Origin: Teleogryllus oceanicus
Taxonomy: Eukaryota > Arthropoda > Insecta > Orthoptera > Gryllidae
Assembly (NCBI GenBank): GCA_964035755.1
Contig: CAXIVR010000008.1
Coordinates: 29,965,087 to 30,029,086, forward strand
DNA: 64,000 nucleotides
Direction of reading: 5' to 3'
Within the stretch, counting starts at the first letter, position 1; each line of letters begins with the position of its first letter. The notes under the pieces were generated by a model. It saw only the letters and a program-made list of their open reading frames with translations, did no database searches and was not told the DNA's origin. Of the stretch, positions 11,840-23,984 are shown piece by piece. Position numbers and translations under genes: made by a program.

Positions 11840-12640
11840 TTTTGCAACGTTTGCACTTTCCAAAATGGGACGTTTGTCGGAAATTGAGCTTGCACGATTT
11901 TCTTTTACCAGCCTTTCATGACATGAGAAGAAAATGTAAAGAAAAATTGGAGCCATTTCTTGAAACATTTTTTAAAATTGGCCTATATTTCACGCAAAAT
12001 TCCCGCAAAATCAAGTTTTCAAAACTATCTTTGGCCTTATTTAAAGAGATATCTTGGAACAAAAGATTTTACTGGGCGAAAATATCCGTATTTTTAATAT
12101 TGCATCTCTCCGAAAAATGCTGAACTTATGCAATTTTCGAACAATCATGGATATCGTCGAAAAAGACTATGATCTTCTTAAGCATCCTTTATGCTATCCA
12201 ATGTCAAAATCTAATAAAAAATTCGGAGCAATTTTTTGAGAAAATTTTCAAATGTTACTGCTTGGTAATGCACCCCCGCAAAATTAAAATATCCGTTTCC
12301 AACTCACAGAACCTCTAGTACGTTGAGACCAATTGGGGAATATTCGAGAAAATGTCTGAACGATTTGGGCACAAGCACAGACCACAGGTGGACGGACGGA
12401 CGTCGGCTTTCACCTGGTTTGCCGTCAATCAAAGACTCAGAAATGCAGATTCCTGAGTACACAACGGTATCAGAGGAAGTAATTTGGTTACATGTAGGTA
12501 CAGTATTTATCACGCTTCATTAACAGAGTCCGAAATAACAGTTTTTTCAGTCGAAAATCGCCTTTTCTTATGGCGATTACAATTCTTTTCTTTCTTACGA
12601 AGAAAGGCGAGAAAAGTAAAAGGTTTCAAATCACTGCCGA
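11840..12640 (+). repeat. Dispersed unclassified repeat, copy
   Basis: It contains the family blocks TTGGAGCCATTT, TTCACGCAAAATTC, a GGACGGACGGACG core (12391-12403), then CAGATTC-TGAGTACAC-ACG, and an end block in which GTCGAAAATCGCC is followed by GCGAGAAAAGTAAA. The same block order is found at 17100-17620 and 56690-57730. Confidence 0.6.
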
Positions 12641-12808
12641 AGATCTCTGCCAACTGCCGTGACATGAACCACACCTCCGGGGATTTTTTGGCAACAGCTG
12701 GCGCGCCCGGAATCACTAATCAGTCAGTCGAACATGTGTGGACGTGCCTCCATAAGACCTGAACTGCACGCGTCTTTCTTGAGCGAACGATTTTGAATTA
12801 TATCAAAG

Positions 12809-12942
12809 AAGAGTATGTTTGAAGCTGTGATATCAGTTGCGTTTGCAAGCCATCCAATCGGAAGGCTGATCGCCACCATCACAGTAGTGACATGTAAGGT
12901 CCCGATTGGACAAAACAGCTGATATCCTTCAAACGCAACTCT
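12809..12942. repeat. Imperfect inverted repeat (foldback)
   Basis: Arms 12809-12861 and 12902-12942 read GTTTGAAG-GATATCAG-CCAATCGG in inverted order with small gaps, separated by about 40 bp. A TATATAGCGAGAG motif follows directly. This may be a small MITE remnant. Confidence 0.6.
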
Positions 12943-12984
12943 GTGAAAACAGTATATAGCGAGAGCGCTTTCACAGTGGCCCAT

Positions 12985-13430
12985 TTCGGAGGGGGGGAAT
13001 CTGGTTATGTAAACTCGCTAAACTCGGAAAGAGTTCCTCGGAAGGAAGCGCACAACCGGCTCCACCTTCTGCTCTTGCTGCGTCACTTGTTCTACGTTCT
13101 AACGTCCCCTACCTGCTACGTCCTGTCTTTATTCGACGAGTATTTCTCTCCCGCTTCCGAACAATAACGGGATACGGAGCGACTGGACTTGTCTGGGGAA
13201 TGTGGCCGCCTGAGTTGCCTGAGAAGGGGGCGTGCGTCAAGGAGACGGTGGGGTCATACGGTTACACGATCGACACCCTCGCTGATCCCGGAGCGGCTTC
13301 CCGAGAGCTGCGCCAGCGATGCGATTAGGAGCGATGGCGCCACCGGCGGTTGCTCAGGGCGGGCGAGAATTGACTCATACATCGTCCTTTGCATTCAATT
13401 GCCAAACACAATATTTTCTTTGATGTAAGA
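12985..13430. other. GC-rich block, unclassified
   Basis: CpG-rich sequence with short frames on the plus strand (12943-13167, 13189-13428) and no recognisable domain. It is flanked by AT-rich DNA and may be a promoter or a retroelement leader. Confidence 0.3.
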
Positions 13431-13779
13431 AGGAACATGCACATTTGTATAGTTCATAATTATCGGAAATTCTATTTTTGATTGTTTAAACGGGCGCTTT
13501 CAGGCAGGCAAAAATTCGAATTCGCTTTGTGGAGGAATTTCTCAGCGTTTCCACCTCTCGCATAATAATGGCCCTCATAGTACAGTGCAGAGACGACAGG
13601 AACAAAGAGGAAATGTTTTTAATGCACCTCTATGGCTTGAGGGAGTAATTCTTCCTGTAGAATGCCATCATTGTCAGATACAATTAAATGAATACCAGCG
13701 CCTGACCACCTGCGCATGAATCATGGGCCAAGGCGAAGGAAGATCGCGTAGTATCACATGTGGGCAGTACTTCTCTTTC

Positions 13780-13868
13780 ATTCCATCTCTCTTTCTCTCT
13801 ATATCTCCCATTGTCTCTCTTCTCATTCCCTCTCATTTTCTCTCTTTCTCCTCGGCATTACCCTTCTC

Positions 13869-13912
<44 letters not shown>

Positions 13913-13930
13913 CACACACACACACTCTTT
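13780..13930. repeat. Pyrimidine tract (CTCT/TCTC)n and (CA)n microsatellite
   Basis: About 90 bp of CT-rich sequence runs into about 25 CA dinucleotides (13877-13926, one CG interruption). Confidence 0.95.
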
Positions 13931-14293
13931 TTCTCTCTTCATTTACATTTGCATGTAATCTAATTTGCTGTATAAGTTTCATTTAATGTAATAACATTTG
14001 AATGATTTCTTTCCTCTTAAGAATCCTGCAAGAACCGCCACTGGATGGCACTCCAACACCCTTACCCTCTCACCAGACGATTGTAAACCTTGTTTATGCC
14101 GGTTAATATAATTTTAACGTTGCCGCTGCAGTTCCCTAGAGGTCCACTTTGTGCGGCAACAGGTTTAGAAGTGACTCTGTTATGACTTGAAAGTCTCTGA
14201 GAGTCGATTCGGCCCTTAAGTGAGACGGGAGGAGGACATGGTGTGAGGGGAATGCCTATAATTAAAGCTTTATTGTTATTTCACACCATACAA
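13931..14293. other. No recognised gene
   Basis: A short motif pair (TGGCACTCCAA then GCCGGTTAA, near 14045-14105) is repeated in similar order near 44308-44410. This may be a small diverged dispersed repeat. Otherwise nothing was recognised. Confidence 0.35.
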
Positions 14294-14300
14294 TGTTTAA

Positions 14301-14853
14301 ATCGGAGCAGTGGCTCAGTGCATCAACTAATGTCACTGCAGCGCCTCTGACCGAGGTCCTAGGGTTCGAGTCCTGACGGCGGGAGGATTTTCGACACTCA
14401 CTTTTTCAGCTAGGTCGAATTCACTCGCTGTCTGGAGGAGAATTCTAGCGGTCGGCTGCTCTGTTCGGTAGTTTTCCATGGTTTCTCCGATCAACACCAG
14501 ATGAATGCCGGAGCAGCAAATCTCAACAAATGGGATCACGATCTTTCCTTCCTTCCTTGTCCTATCCTCTCTCCTTACATTAACATGCACTACACTAACA
14601 TGTACTACAATTAGCTCACATATTCCGGAGACTCGCTCGAGCTTAGATATTGTCCGGGCGGGGTATGGTGCCCGCTGATGGGAGAGTCTGCTAGGGAATC
14701 CCACTAGCCGACGGTAGGTCGGCGCCGGATCTCGCTATCCAGTGGGGGAAGATCACTGCCATCTTCCAAGAAAACATGCACTACACTAACGGACTAATGA
14801 CCAAAGCAATTAAACGCGCCCGAGGACACAAAAATAAAAAATCAATCAAACAC
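14301..14853 (+). mobile_element. tRNA-derived SINE, full length
   Basis: The head has pol III promoter boxes: A box TGGCTCAGTGC (14311-14321) and B box GGTTCGAGTCC (14363-14373), about 41 bp apart as in tRNA. A tRNA-unrelated body of about 430 bp is followed by an A-rich tail. A 7-bp direct duplication, TGTTTAA, flanks the element (14294-14300 and 14854-14860), which is good evidence for retroposition. The whole element aligns, inverted, with 62966-63489. SINEs code for nothing and use a partner LINE for mobility. Confidence 0.9.
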
Positions 14854-14860
14854 TGTTTAA

Positions 14861-15689
14861 TTCCGATTACTTTAAAAGATGGAACATGCTGAAATACGAC
14901 GTTACTACATATTTGATTAGCGTTACAAATTCTGCATTATAATTAAGAGGAAATTATGAAGTAGTTTCCGCGATTTAAGTAGAGATTTATTCAGATTAGA
15001 GAGCCATGAACACGAGACAAATTCCCACTCATGAATAACTAACTTAAAAGTACCGTGTCATATGCACATTATTTTGATTGTTTTGCCTGACACAACACTG
15101 GCGTCGATATTTCACAAAGCTCACTAAATCTCTAGGCGTTTGTGGGCGTTTCTCAGCTATGCAAGGGACTCCCGCCCACCGATGATGTAAGCTCGGCAAG
15201 TCGCTTTGCATTTTCCTCGACATCCGCGCTCTCGGTGCGGTGATTCTTGTCACGAAAATAAGGAGATAATTTGAAGATTGGAGTGTATTATCATATGATG
15301 AACGGACATTCGTCCGCCGCCAGTGTAACTAAGTAGTGTGACATCATTCGCGAGATTTTAATGTAGCGGTTTCATATAAATGTGACTGTTTAGATGAGTA
15401 ACAACTCGGAGAGGAAAACAAGTTCAGTGATTGGGCATGTAAGAAACTGCGAACCCGAACACGAACACCGACACACACCACCACATAAATAAATCGTGTC
15501 CCAAAATTGATACTTCAGTGTTACTATTACGGCATAATAGAAGGGAGTAAAAGCAAAATTTAATTAAAATCTTTTGATTACTATGGAAGTGGGTAGATTC
15601 TTGTAGGAATATTATAATTATAATTCTTGTAGGAGTGCAGTACAGTTATAAAGACCTAATAAGTTCGATTTTTACTGCTAATTTTAAAT
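14861..15689. other. No recognised gene
   Basis: A GC-richer patch at 15100-15250 carries a minus-strand frame with no domain. The rest is AT-rich and without structure. Confidence 0.45.
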
Positions 15690-16340
15690 TTTTGAAAGTT
15701 TGAATTGTTGGCATCTTCTTACAACTACAATGTACTACAAGATAGAGATTTTTACTTCAAATGAAATTCCTTCTCCGTAATTGGTTCTTTAATTATCGTC
15801 ATGCTCATTGTTTTGAAAATTTTTGGAGTCTTTGCGCAATTTTGAGTGAAATATGGGAGTTTTAAAACATTAAAACAAGATTTTTCAAAAACAGCTCCAA
15901 AGTCTTTCCTTAAACTTTTTCTATGTATGGTGATAAATGCCCTGAATTACTTGACATCAACGTAATTTTGATGTACGTACTTATTTTCCAAAAACTACAC
16001 AATTGCAATTTTTTAAATTATCTCACACTATACACGGTAATATTTGCAATACGGGCGTTTTTATACTATATTGCATTCCTGAGTAGAAGGGCTATCAATA
16101 CTTTCTTATGAAGTTTCTCGAACACTCAAAAGTTATCTGCGAGAACGTCCTCAAAATTCCATATTTTCAAACAAAAATTTTCAAAAATCTTAACGTTGCA
16201 AAATTACAGTTATAAACACAAATTTTTCTCTTAATAAAATATGTTATTTAAAATTAGATCTTTAAATAAGGTCGTGTACAATTTTTTGAAAATAGTAATT
16301 TCCCTTAATTTTTGCAAGTGTGAAACTGCAAAGCTGCATT
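15690..16340 (+). repeat. Dispersed unclassified repeat, copy
   Basis: It shares CATCTTCTTACAACTACAAT, AGATAGAGATTTTT and TTTGCGCAATTTTGAGTG blocks with 10810-11210. A second partial unit is seen at 16190-16330 (ACAAATTTTTCTCTTAAT, AGATCTTTAAATAAGG). No coding potential. Confidence 0.5.
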
Positions 16341-17099
16341 TCCCGGCCTTCTTTTCCCGAAGAGAGTCACGAGATATCAGGTCGCAATATGACGATGGAT
16401 ATGCCGCGACTCGACGGTTTGAAATTCTCAGAATTACTTCTCATTGTAGGCTATAATATTTGTAGTTGTAAGAAATTGTGTTGAGGATATACGTTGTTTG
16501 TACGGAATTATGAAATTTTGTTGAGGATTAACTTTAAAAGAATTAGTTTTCTATCTTATACGATTAGTAGAGAGTTTTAGAAGTGATGGCTGAGATTGTT
16601 AATATGGAAAGAAATTGGGAAATTACAATGTTAATTAACCGTTATTGTACGGAATTGTTTTCTTGTGCAACGTGCTGCTGATTTTCGAAACCTTTTTGTG
16701 TTCTCTTTGTTCAGTAGTGCATTGCGGCCATTACATGATCGTGGCATGCACCTGTAGGTCTGTGTGCTGTTTTTATGTGCGTATTAACAAAGATATTAAT
16801 AACGACTAGAACACTAAAGCAGTAGTTACATTTGGTTTGCAAATTATATTTCTGTAGTCGGGGCTTCAGCAGGAGTTCTGACGGCCCGCTGTCACGACGC
16901 GCTGACCCCGGCTGAAAGGCCAACCTGCCGCCTTCAACTCATATCTTCTTTAGAAGAGAATGCTTAATGGAGCCTCTTAATAGTAAAAATAACGATGCTA
17001 TTTTTGTTTCTTCAAATGTATAGTCAAAAGGCAATCAATGTATAATCAAATAGCTAGGAAATAAAAGACTAAAGGCTAGTACTGAAAGAGGTGCTTGTC

Positions 17100-17620
17100 A
17101 TTTGAGCTACATTGAACTACTGGTGCTAAAATAACACGTACTTCTTGTTCCTAATTTCACGCAAAATTACGCAAAAGGACTTCAAATTTCCGAAAAATTT
17201 ACTAAAAATATATCTTTAATGAATATATATATTCATAATTGTAGCTGCAGGAAGACGCGGAAAAAATTTTAATTTTTTGCAACTTTCGAAAATCAGAGTT
17301 TTCAACATTGTTGCATTGTTGACGGACAGACGGGCTGACAGACAGACAGAGGATGGTGATGGATGGATTTGATTGACGTTTTGCCGTAACTCAATTTTTC
17401 AGTATCGAGGACCCACAAAATACAGATTCTGGCTACACCACGTGTGAGAGGATTCTTTTTTCTAAATTTAGCGACTGGATTTATCCACTTTTTCATTATC
17501 AGAGCTCTGTAATAAAAGTTTTTCGCCGAAAATTCGCCGTTTTCTCGCGCACCATTATATAACTTCTTCTCTACTGCTTAAGCGGAAGCGAGCAAGTCAA
17601 ACATTAATAAAACAATTCTT
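17100..17620 (+). repeat. Dispersed unclassified repeat, well-preserved copy
   Basis: Block order: TTTCACGCAAAATTACGC, a GACGGACAGACGGGC core (17321-17335), CAGTATCGAGGACCCAC, CAGATTCTGGCTACACCACG, then CGCCGAAAATTCGCCG and an end block ATTATATAACTTCTTCTCTA. It aligns closely with 57600-57730 over the ACCCACAAAA to CACCACGT stretch. Confidence 0.65.
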
Positions 17621-17975
17621 CTTTCCCATGACACTTACGCCTAGTCTCAAGCTTTGATTTATCATAGCATTGCTGGCCATTACTTTGTCCTACACAGATT
17701 AATTATTTTTATTTTACCTGAGGAATGAAAGATACATGAGGCTAACAAGTTGACTTACACTGTACAATTACTATCACAGGCAATGTTATAGAGAAATATA
17801 TTTTATACAATAAAATCTGAGAGTTATAGTGAGTTGAGGAACAACAGGAAATTTCACAAAGTGCAAGGGAATATATAAGAGCAGTTAACCTGACACTGTG
17901 TGACGACCTCCATGAAAGTTGGGCATGTATGTGTGTTTGTCATCTAAAAGGTTTACTGCTAATTTAGTTGTATCT

Positions 17976-17990
17976 CCACTAGATGGCGCT
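17976..17990 (+). promoter_or_regulatory. CTCF-like motif
   Basis: CCACTAGATGGCGCT matches the CTCF core pattern CCANNAGRKGGCGC. A single motif match in a transposon-rich genome is weak evidence for binding. Confidence 0.35.
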
Positions 17991-18161
17991 GTAGAACAAA
18001 GCTAAATATTCATGTCAAATGCAACCCACAACACTGGGCTCTGGGTAATAGCAAATAAGAATAGTCTACATTGTCAAGGGCGTATTGTATTGTAATCGAT
18101 TAATAGGAGGATGGAAACAAAATGACGGAGGATAAAATCGTCTTCAAGAAAAAAGATATAT

Positions 18162-18814
18162 TGTGACGCAGGAACACAACAGTAATCAGACACGAGCTTC
18201 AGACATTTATAGATTAATTAACAATTATTTACAAAAATAGTTTGATCAGTTATTTACAGCTCTGATAGACTGTATCCCCGCGATTGCAGAAGCAACTTGC
18301 AAGTGATGCAAATCCGTGAGTCCTGACTCCTTCCCACTCCTCAGCGAAGCTTACACACGCAGCGTAGAGCCCGGCGACCGCTGTCACCCGTGGAAAAAAT
18401 GTTCCACAGCGGCGTCCCAACACATGTGGTTGCCCCATTGAGCATAGTTGCTCCGCACAGCCCTGGGCGCAAGTTTTGTGCGTTCGCACGAGGTTTTCAC
18501 TCAGCTCAAAACTCACCCCCGCGCTTTGCGCAATCGCTTATATACCTTCCAGACTACGTGAGACGCAACTTCATCTTGCTTTCGCGCGTGGCACGTCATG
18601 CCACGTGACTGTCGCGCCGCCACGCATTTTGGGCATCCCATCCCATAGATTTGTGGAAGTTCCCAAAATATCTCGGCGTGCCTCCGCCCCTAGCTACCAC
18701 CTATTCATTGTACTTCCTTTCTCTACCCAGTATTCTCTGGCTACCCTAATCCTGCGACGCGGCGGCGCCTGGAAGACGCTGATCTTCCTGCTTATGTTAA
18801 TACAATTCGTTACA
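18162..18814 (-). mobile_element. Solo LTR of a Ty3/gypsy-type retrotransposon
   Basis: Read on the minus strand, a 653-bp GC-rich element starts TGTAACGAATTG and ends GCGTCACA, i.e. 5'-TG...CA-3'. It contains a TATATAAG promoter box near 18540 and is flanked by TATAT on one side and AATAT on the other, a 5-bp target duplication with one mismatch. It starts with the same TGTAACGAAT as the LTRs at 21983 and 25959, but the bodies differ, so it is a related, distinct family. No internal region adjoins it, indicating LTR-LTR recombination. Confidence 0.7.
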
Positions 18815-18869
18815 AATATAGGGTTAATCTGGAAATGGAAAAATTGAGAAGGGGGTATACATGCGCTAG

Positions 18870-19095
18870 TTTACTATGTACAGGGACAAGATTTATCCAC
18901 GTTCTCGTTATCAGGCCCCAGACAAGAGTTTTTGTGTCGAAAATTCGCGGTTTTTTCCCGCGGCATTACATACTTTCCCTACACTGCGTAAACAGAAGCG
19001 AGAAAATAAATTATATTGCATGCAATATTACGCGAAAATTTCTGATCTTTTCGAAAAAAATTAATTTTTGGAAGTTAAAAAATGAAGAATTTAAT
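18870..19095 (+). repeat. Dispersed unclassified repeat, 3' part
   Basis: It carries the family end blocks GTTATCAGGCCCC, GTCGAAAATTCGCGG, CATTACATACTTTCCCTACA and AGAAGCGAGAAAAT, adjacent to the solo LTR. Upstream blocks are missing. Confidence 0.5.
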
Positions 19096-21978
19096 TGAAA
19101 GATTTGTCTTCGATATTAAATTAACGCACACCATTTTTGAAACATAGTGACATGCACTAATTAGATCTATGTTTAAATAAACAAATAGCACCCTAGTGTT
19201 GCGAAACGTTTGCGGTCTCTTTGATTTAGTATTTCACACTATATAGTATTTGAGTAATTGCGAGCGTGCGTGCGTGCGTGCGTGGGGAACTGGTAATGTT
19301 TTTGAATCCGCCCAGAAGATTCTAAAAAAATTCCAAAAACATGTGTGTGCGTGTTTTAATGCTGTGATTTTAGTGGTAATTGACAATTAAAGCAACGCTA
19401 CCTAAATAGATTGATTAAACTCCAGTACCAGAGGCAAATTGCGCTCCGCATGCCATAATTTTCTTCCACGAAGATAAAAATTTAATTGTTGTGGAACAAG
19501 TGAAATGTGCCGTGAACAGTCAATAGCGATGCTGCTTTGAATATAAGAAGTGAAGTGTTTCATCCATTATTGTTGTATTTTTTAACAATTGCAAACACCT
19601 ATGAACAGTATTAAGTATTTTAAACACCAAGTATTTGCATTATTATTAAATTCGAAGAATGCCTAGTGGATACGGAGAAAAACCTCAACTGTTAGTAATG
19701 TTAGAGATTACACATCCAGTATTCGACTTTGTACAGTTATGTTTTAAGTGTGCAAATACCGATTTTCAAAATGAATGTGTCTAACAACTTATTCTTATTG
19801 AACTTATAACATCTTATTCTTATAATCATATACAAAATAATCACCTTAAAGTTTAAATAGATTCTCCTACAAAACTATTAATAGAGCAGTAATAGAAGGA
19901 ATACAAATCAGAGTTTATAGAGTTTTAATTTCTTCAAATAGGAAACAAATAATATTGAAGTGTGAAGTAAACTGGGGAATAATTAAATGTATTTAATATT
20001 TGAGACACAAGTTTGAGAATTAAGTGAGAAGTATCTTATATTAGATTAGAAAATAACACTGAAAAACATCTTACAGGTGATCCTTTATATGGGTTTTTGT
20101 GCATATTAGCAAAAGCGAAAAAATGTTGCTGTACTATTTCCAACTATTCGCATCATCAATATCTGCAAGTATTTTTTACGCACATTATAATTTTGAAATT
20201 GCAATATTACTAGTTCATATCCCGAATGGAGGTACCTATGAGTGTCATTGGGTGTTGGGAATATTTGAATGGAAGGATAACAACATTATTAGTTAATACA
20301 ATTCATTGATAAATCCAATGTCAGATATTGTACGAACTTTTTGAACATAGCTGTGCATTAAATGTAGAAATAGCAACACATGAAAATACTTTAAAACCCA
20401 TTTAATGCGTCGGCGACTCCACATTCAGCTATTATGAGGTAAGTTCATGTTTTTTTCATACAGCAGAACTGCTGACCTGTTTCCAAACGCTTGCCTTGTT
20501 TTTCTCATGTATAATAAAATAACGGGCCCGTAAATATACGGGCATTGAATTTCTTATTTTCTCTTCTATTTCTGGCGGTGAAGTTTTTCCAAAAAATTTC
20601 AAATAGCTGAAATGCTTACTGTCGTTTTTAGTTTTCACGAACAATGCAATGCATAGTTTCACAGAACTCTTTTATTTGACTAAAGAAAGAAAATAAGTGT
20701 ACGGTGTGAATTACACTGTTAGGAAATATATTATTTTTTCCTGCTAGACACTTGGGATTGCTAAAGTTTGATTACATTGGTTGGTGAAGGTCTCCACAAA
20801 CTCCCTTGAAAAACAGAGGAGACAATTGTTCAAAAGCTCCTTTTTTAAAAAAATATTTCATTTAATATTATTACTCCAATGATAATTTGCTGAAAAGAGC
20901 AGCGGCTTCCGGAATATTATTGCATTTTAAGTTTTTGTTTTCAGATGGTCTAGGTTATAAATTCATTTTTATTTCTGCTCTGATTATATCTTAAATTCAC
21001 GGGAGGTTCGATTAATTTACGATCCGCGCATCGGATAGTGAATTTATTTGCGAAACTTGGAAACTATAGTATTCATAAAGGATTATTTCACAAGAATACT
21101 CTACATTTAAAGTCCCATTTATGAATATATAAAATGGTATTACGACTCGTTTTCAACAATTCGTGAAATGAGCTAAGTGATTTTCGAAAAACAAAATTTA
21201 TTTTCCATGATTTTGGGGTAAAATTATTATAGGAGTTATAGGGAGCATATTAAATTGTTATATCTTTTGTTTTCTACTTATCTGGGACTTCCATGAAATA
21301 CTTGTATATTTTCTATCAGATGAGACAGTGTTTCAATTTTCCTGAATTGTTTTAATAAATCTGTATAATTGGTTGAGACATTTTTGCCTTGTTTATCTAT
21401 GATGTGGTAATATGTATAAAGAACACAATAATCTTAAGAACATTTTGATTATGTCTCTTACATTACAAGTATACAAAGTTTATCACATACGTATCAGCAA
21501 ACAGATATTAATGAAAAAATGACGTTTAAATTGTTTAAATATTGAAAAGTGGCATGTGGAAATTGTATTTCAAGTGGGACTGACCTTTCTGTATTCTACA
21601 GCTCTGGAGACGGAAGCATTTAGGTACGGGATTTCCAAGATATTTTGAAATCATTCGAAGAAATAGTTTGAATTGCTAAACGTTTGTTTGCACATAATAT
21701 TTGTAAACCATTTTGGTTAATGAAGGGAGCTTCCTAATTACAAAACAATAATTATATGACAAAACGGTCTTACAGCTCTTGAAAGTCCTTTGAAGTTGAT
21801 ATCATTTGATAATTTCTCGAACTAGTGGTAATAACCAAACCACAACATTTAAGGACTCAGTTGAATTTGCTCGTTATGGTTTTGAAACAGTTTTCAGTAT
21901 TGTTGGTTCTAGAAGACATGAAAACCGCGAGATGCGTGACATTTCGCATTTTTTTCTCGTCTTGGCTTGCTGCACGAA
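19096..21978. other. AT-rich stretch without recognised gene
   Basis: Nothing was recognised on either strand over 2.9 kb except a short (GCGT)n run at 19264-19284. Short ORFs are AT-driven and lack motifs. This is the pre-insertion flank of the gypsy element that follows. Confidence 0.5.
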
Positions 21979-21982
21979 ATAT

Positions 21983-22558
21983 TGTAACGAATATTGCGTC
22001 ATCCTGGCGCCACTTCGAGGTGGCGGGTTACGTCATCTGCCGGCAACTACGAGCTGCCGGTGAGCACAGGTTGCGTCACCTGCCGGCGGATTCGTCCAGA
22101 AAGTGCGCGGCGTCCGGATGGCTCGATTGTCCTGACGAGTATAATACGTTGACGGCCGGCGACCGCGAGTCGTCTTGAGTCCGCAGTGGAAGCTGAACTG
22201 TGAAGTGTGCATCGCGGTGTATAGCTGTGCAGTGAGGTGCTCAGTGAAGTGAACCGTTGTCAGTGCATCGTACTGTGGTCGGTGACGTGAACTGCACCAG
22301 TGCATCGAACTGTGATCAGTGCAGTGAACTGCGGCCAGTGCTTAGGACTGTGCGAGTAAAAAAGAGGAGTGTAGTGTAAATGAATCAAGAGAAGTGTAGT
22401 GTAAATAAAGCAAGAGTAGTGTAGTAACAATCAGAAGAGAAGTGTAGTGTAAATAAATAATCAAGTGTTTTCAGTGATTGTGTTAAGAAACAAAATAAAC
22501 GTTTTTTAGTGAAAAATAATACGAGACTTTTTTTAATTCACCACCTAAAAACGTAACA
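21983..22558 (+). repeat. 5' LTR
   Basis: The 576-bp LTR starts TGTAACGAATATTGCG and ends CGTAACA. It contains GC-rich U3 sequence, then tandem purine-rich AGAGAAGTGTAGTGTAAATAA units (about 22370-22470). The base after the LTR starts AATTGCGTCAGGTGTGGGG, the region where a primer-binding site is expected. Confidence 0.9.
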
Positions 22559-22614
22559 ATTGCGTCAGGTGTGGGGTATAACGAGTGGTGAATTAAAACA
22601 TTAATCAAGATGTA

Positions 22615-23188
22615 GAGTTTGACGAAAGCTTTACGAGATCTGAAAGTGGCCGAGTTGAAGAGAGTTAGGAAGAGGAACAAGACACTTCCGGAACGAAAGC
22701 ACATAAGAACGTCTTACTAACGCGCGATGAAGGCAGCAGGCGAGGATCCAGAGACTTTTCTTCGAGACAACGGGGAACTTTTCGGACTTATCCAAAATAT
22801 TGGAAGGAAGGTTAATAGAAAATCTGAATTTTAAAAGGAGAATTGATGGAAAATTCCAGAATTTTAAATGGAGAAACTTGATGGAAAATTCCAGAAATTT
22901 AGAGGCAAGTTAACTGAAAATTCCAGAAATTTTAGAAGAACTGACTGAAAACTCCAAAGCTATAGAAGAAAAATTGACGAAAATTCCAGGATTTTGGAAG
23001 AAAAGCTAAAATAAAGATAACGCAGAATAATAAATTGTTTCGAGAAGAAATGGAAGAAAACGAGAAGATAGATGAGAAAATATTGAAGAATGAGGAAAGT
23101 TACTAAATCTGTTAGAAGAGAAGCTGGAAGGTTTTTACTTCCTCAACAGACAAATCGAATATAAACATCGTACAGGAAACTACCAGAA
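22615..23188 (+). pseudogene. Gag N-terminal region: SAP-like motif then short coiled-coil-like repeats
   Basis: Reading 22624 onward gives ALRDLKVAELK and, after frameshift-prone sequence, AMKAAGEDPETFL. This is the helix-turn-helix pattern of SAP domains (LKVAELK followed about 25 residues later by an AAGED-type end). SAP domains usually bind nucleic acid at the nuclear matrix. Then come several copies of a short unit (GAAAATTCCAGAAATTT) that would encode repeated ENSRNL-type heptad-like sequence. An in-frame stop lies near 22720, so the segment is decayed. The SAP assignment rests on sequence pattern only. Confidence 0.5.
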
Positions 23189-23647
23189 ATGGCGCCAGTA
23201 ACCACCGTACGGGAGCCACTGGGAAAAGTGGCACGAGTAAAACCACCTACCTTTGATGGCACTTCTTCATGGTCGAATTATTTGAAGCAATTCAAGGCTG
23301 CTGCGACGGTAAATGGCTGGTCCGCAACAGATTGTGCTACGGCCCTGATTTTGGCTTTGCGTGGTAACGCCGTCGATATTCTAGAGACAATACCGACCGA
23401 TGAACAGTCCAACTTCGAGCAAATTGTCAAGAGACTCGAAACACGGTACGGGCAAGCGCACCTGGAAGACATGTATTTTACCCAGCTAGAATCGTGTTCA
23501 GAAGCCTGGAGAGAGTCTTCAAGAACTGAAGCTGATATTTCGTCTGGCGCGCCTTTCGACCCTGATGCCTCGGAGAGTTCCTGCAACGCACAGCCGTCCG
23601 GTGCTTTATTGAAGCGCTACATGATGCAGAAACACAACAAGCATTGA
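23189..23647 (+). pseudogene. Gag core (retrotransposon gag domain), frameshifted
   Basis: The block reads KPPTFDGTSSWSNYLKQF then NGWS, ALRGNAVDILETIP and RYGQAHLEDMYFTQL, which is the canonical capsid-like Gag core of Ty3/gypsy elements. Gag packages the element RNA in cytoplasmic particles. The frame breaks near 23620 and continues in another frame as LARLKTLADALSQAL, leading to the zinc knuckle. The Met at 23189 may be internal, since Gag-like sequence also lies upstream. Confidence 0.85.
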
Positions 23648-23900
23648 GACTGGCAAGACTGAAAACCTTAGCTGACGCATTAAGTCAAGCACTAGACTTC
23701 CAGGTTGCAAAAAGAGCATCGAAACGTGACGGACGAGTACGAGAATTGCAAACCGGCGTCGATACTTATGACGAAAAATATTTTGAGGCAATGGTGGAGA
23801 GGTTGGTACGCAATTCTAGTGGCAAAAGGCGACAACCTCGATGTTGGAATTGTGGAGAATTAGGCACGTGAAAAGTCGATGTGACCGTCCACTGAAGCAA
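23644..23900 (+). pseudogene. Gag C-terminus with broken CCHC zinc knuckle
   Basis: The frame ends QPRCWNCGELGT then a stop, with KSRC in the next frame. The expected CxxCxxxHxxxxC knuckle is interrupted by a small indel just before the histidine position. Such knuckles bind element RNA during packaging. Basic residues precede it, as in other gypsy nucleocapsids. Confidence 0.75.
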
Positions 23901-23984
23901 CAAGGAGAGCAGCAGTCTGTTGGTAAACCAGCAGCCAGCAGGAAAACTGCAAACATTGTTGTCATGCGGAAGAGAAGATGTGTC

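Noticed and set aside
14301..14380. tRNA gene
   Set aside because: A and B boxes are present, but the sequence is the head of a 550-bp SINE with A-rich tail and target duplication, and no cloverleaf 3' half follows.
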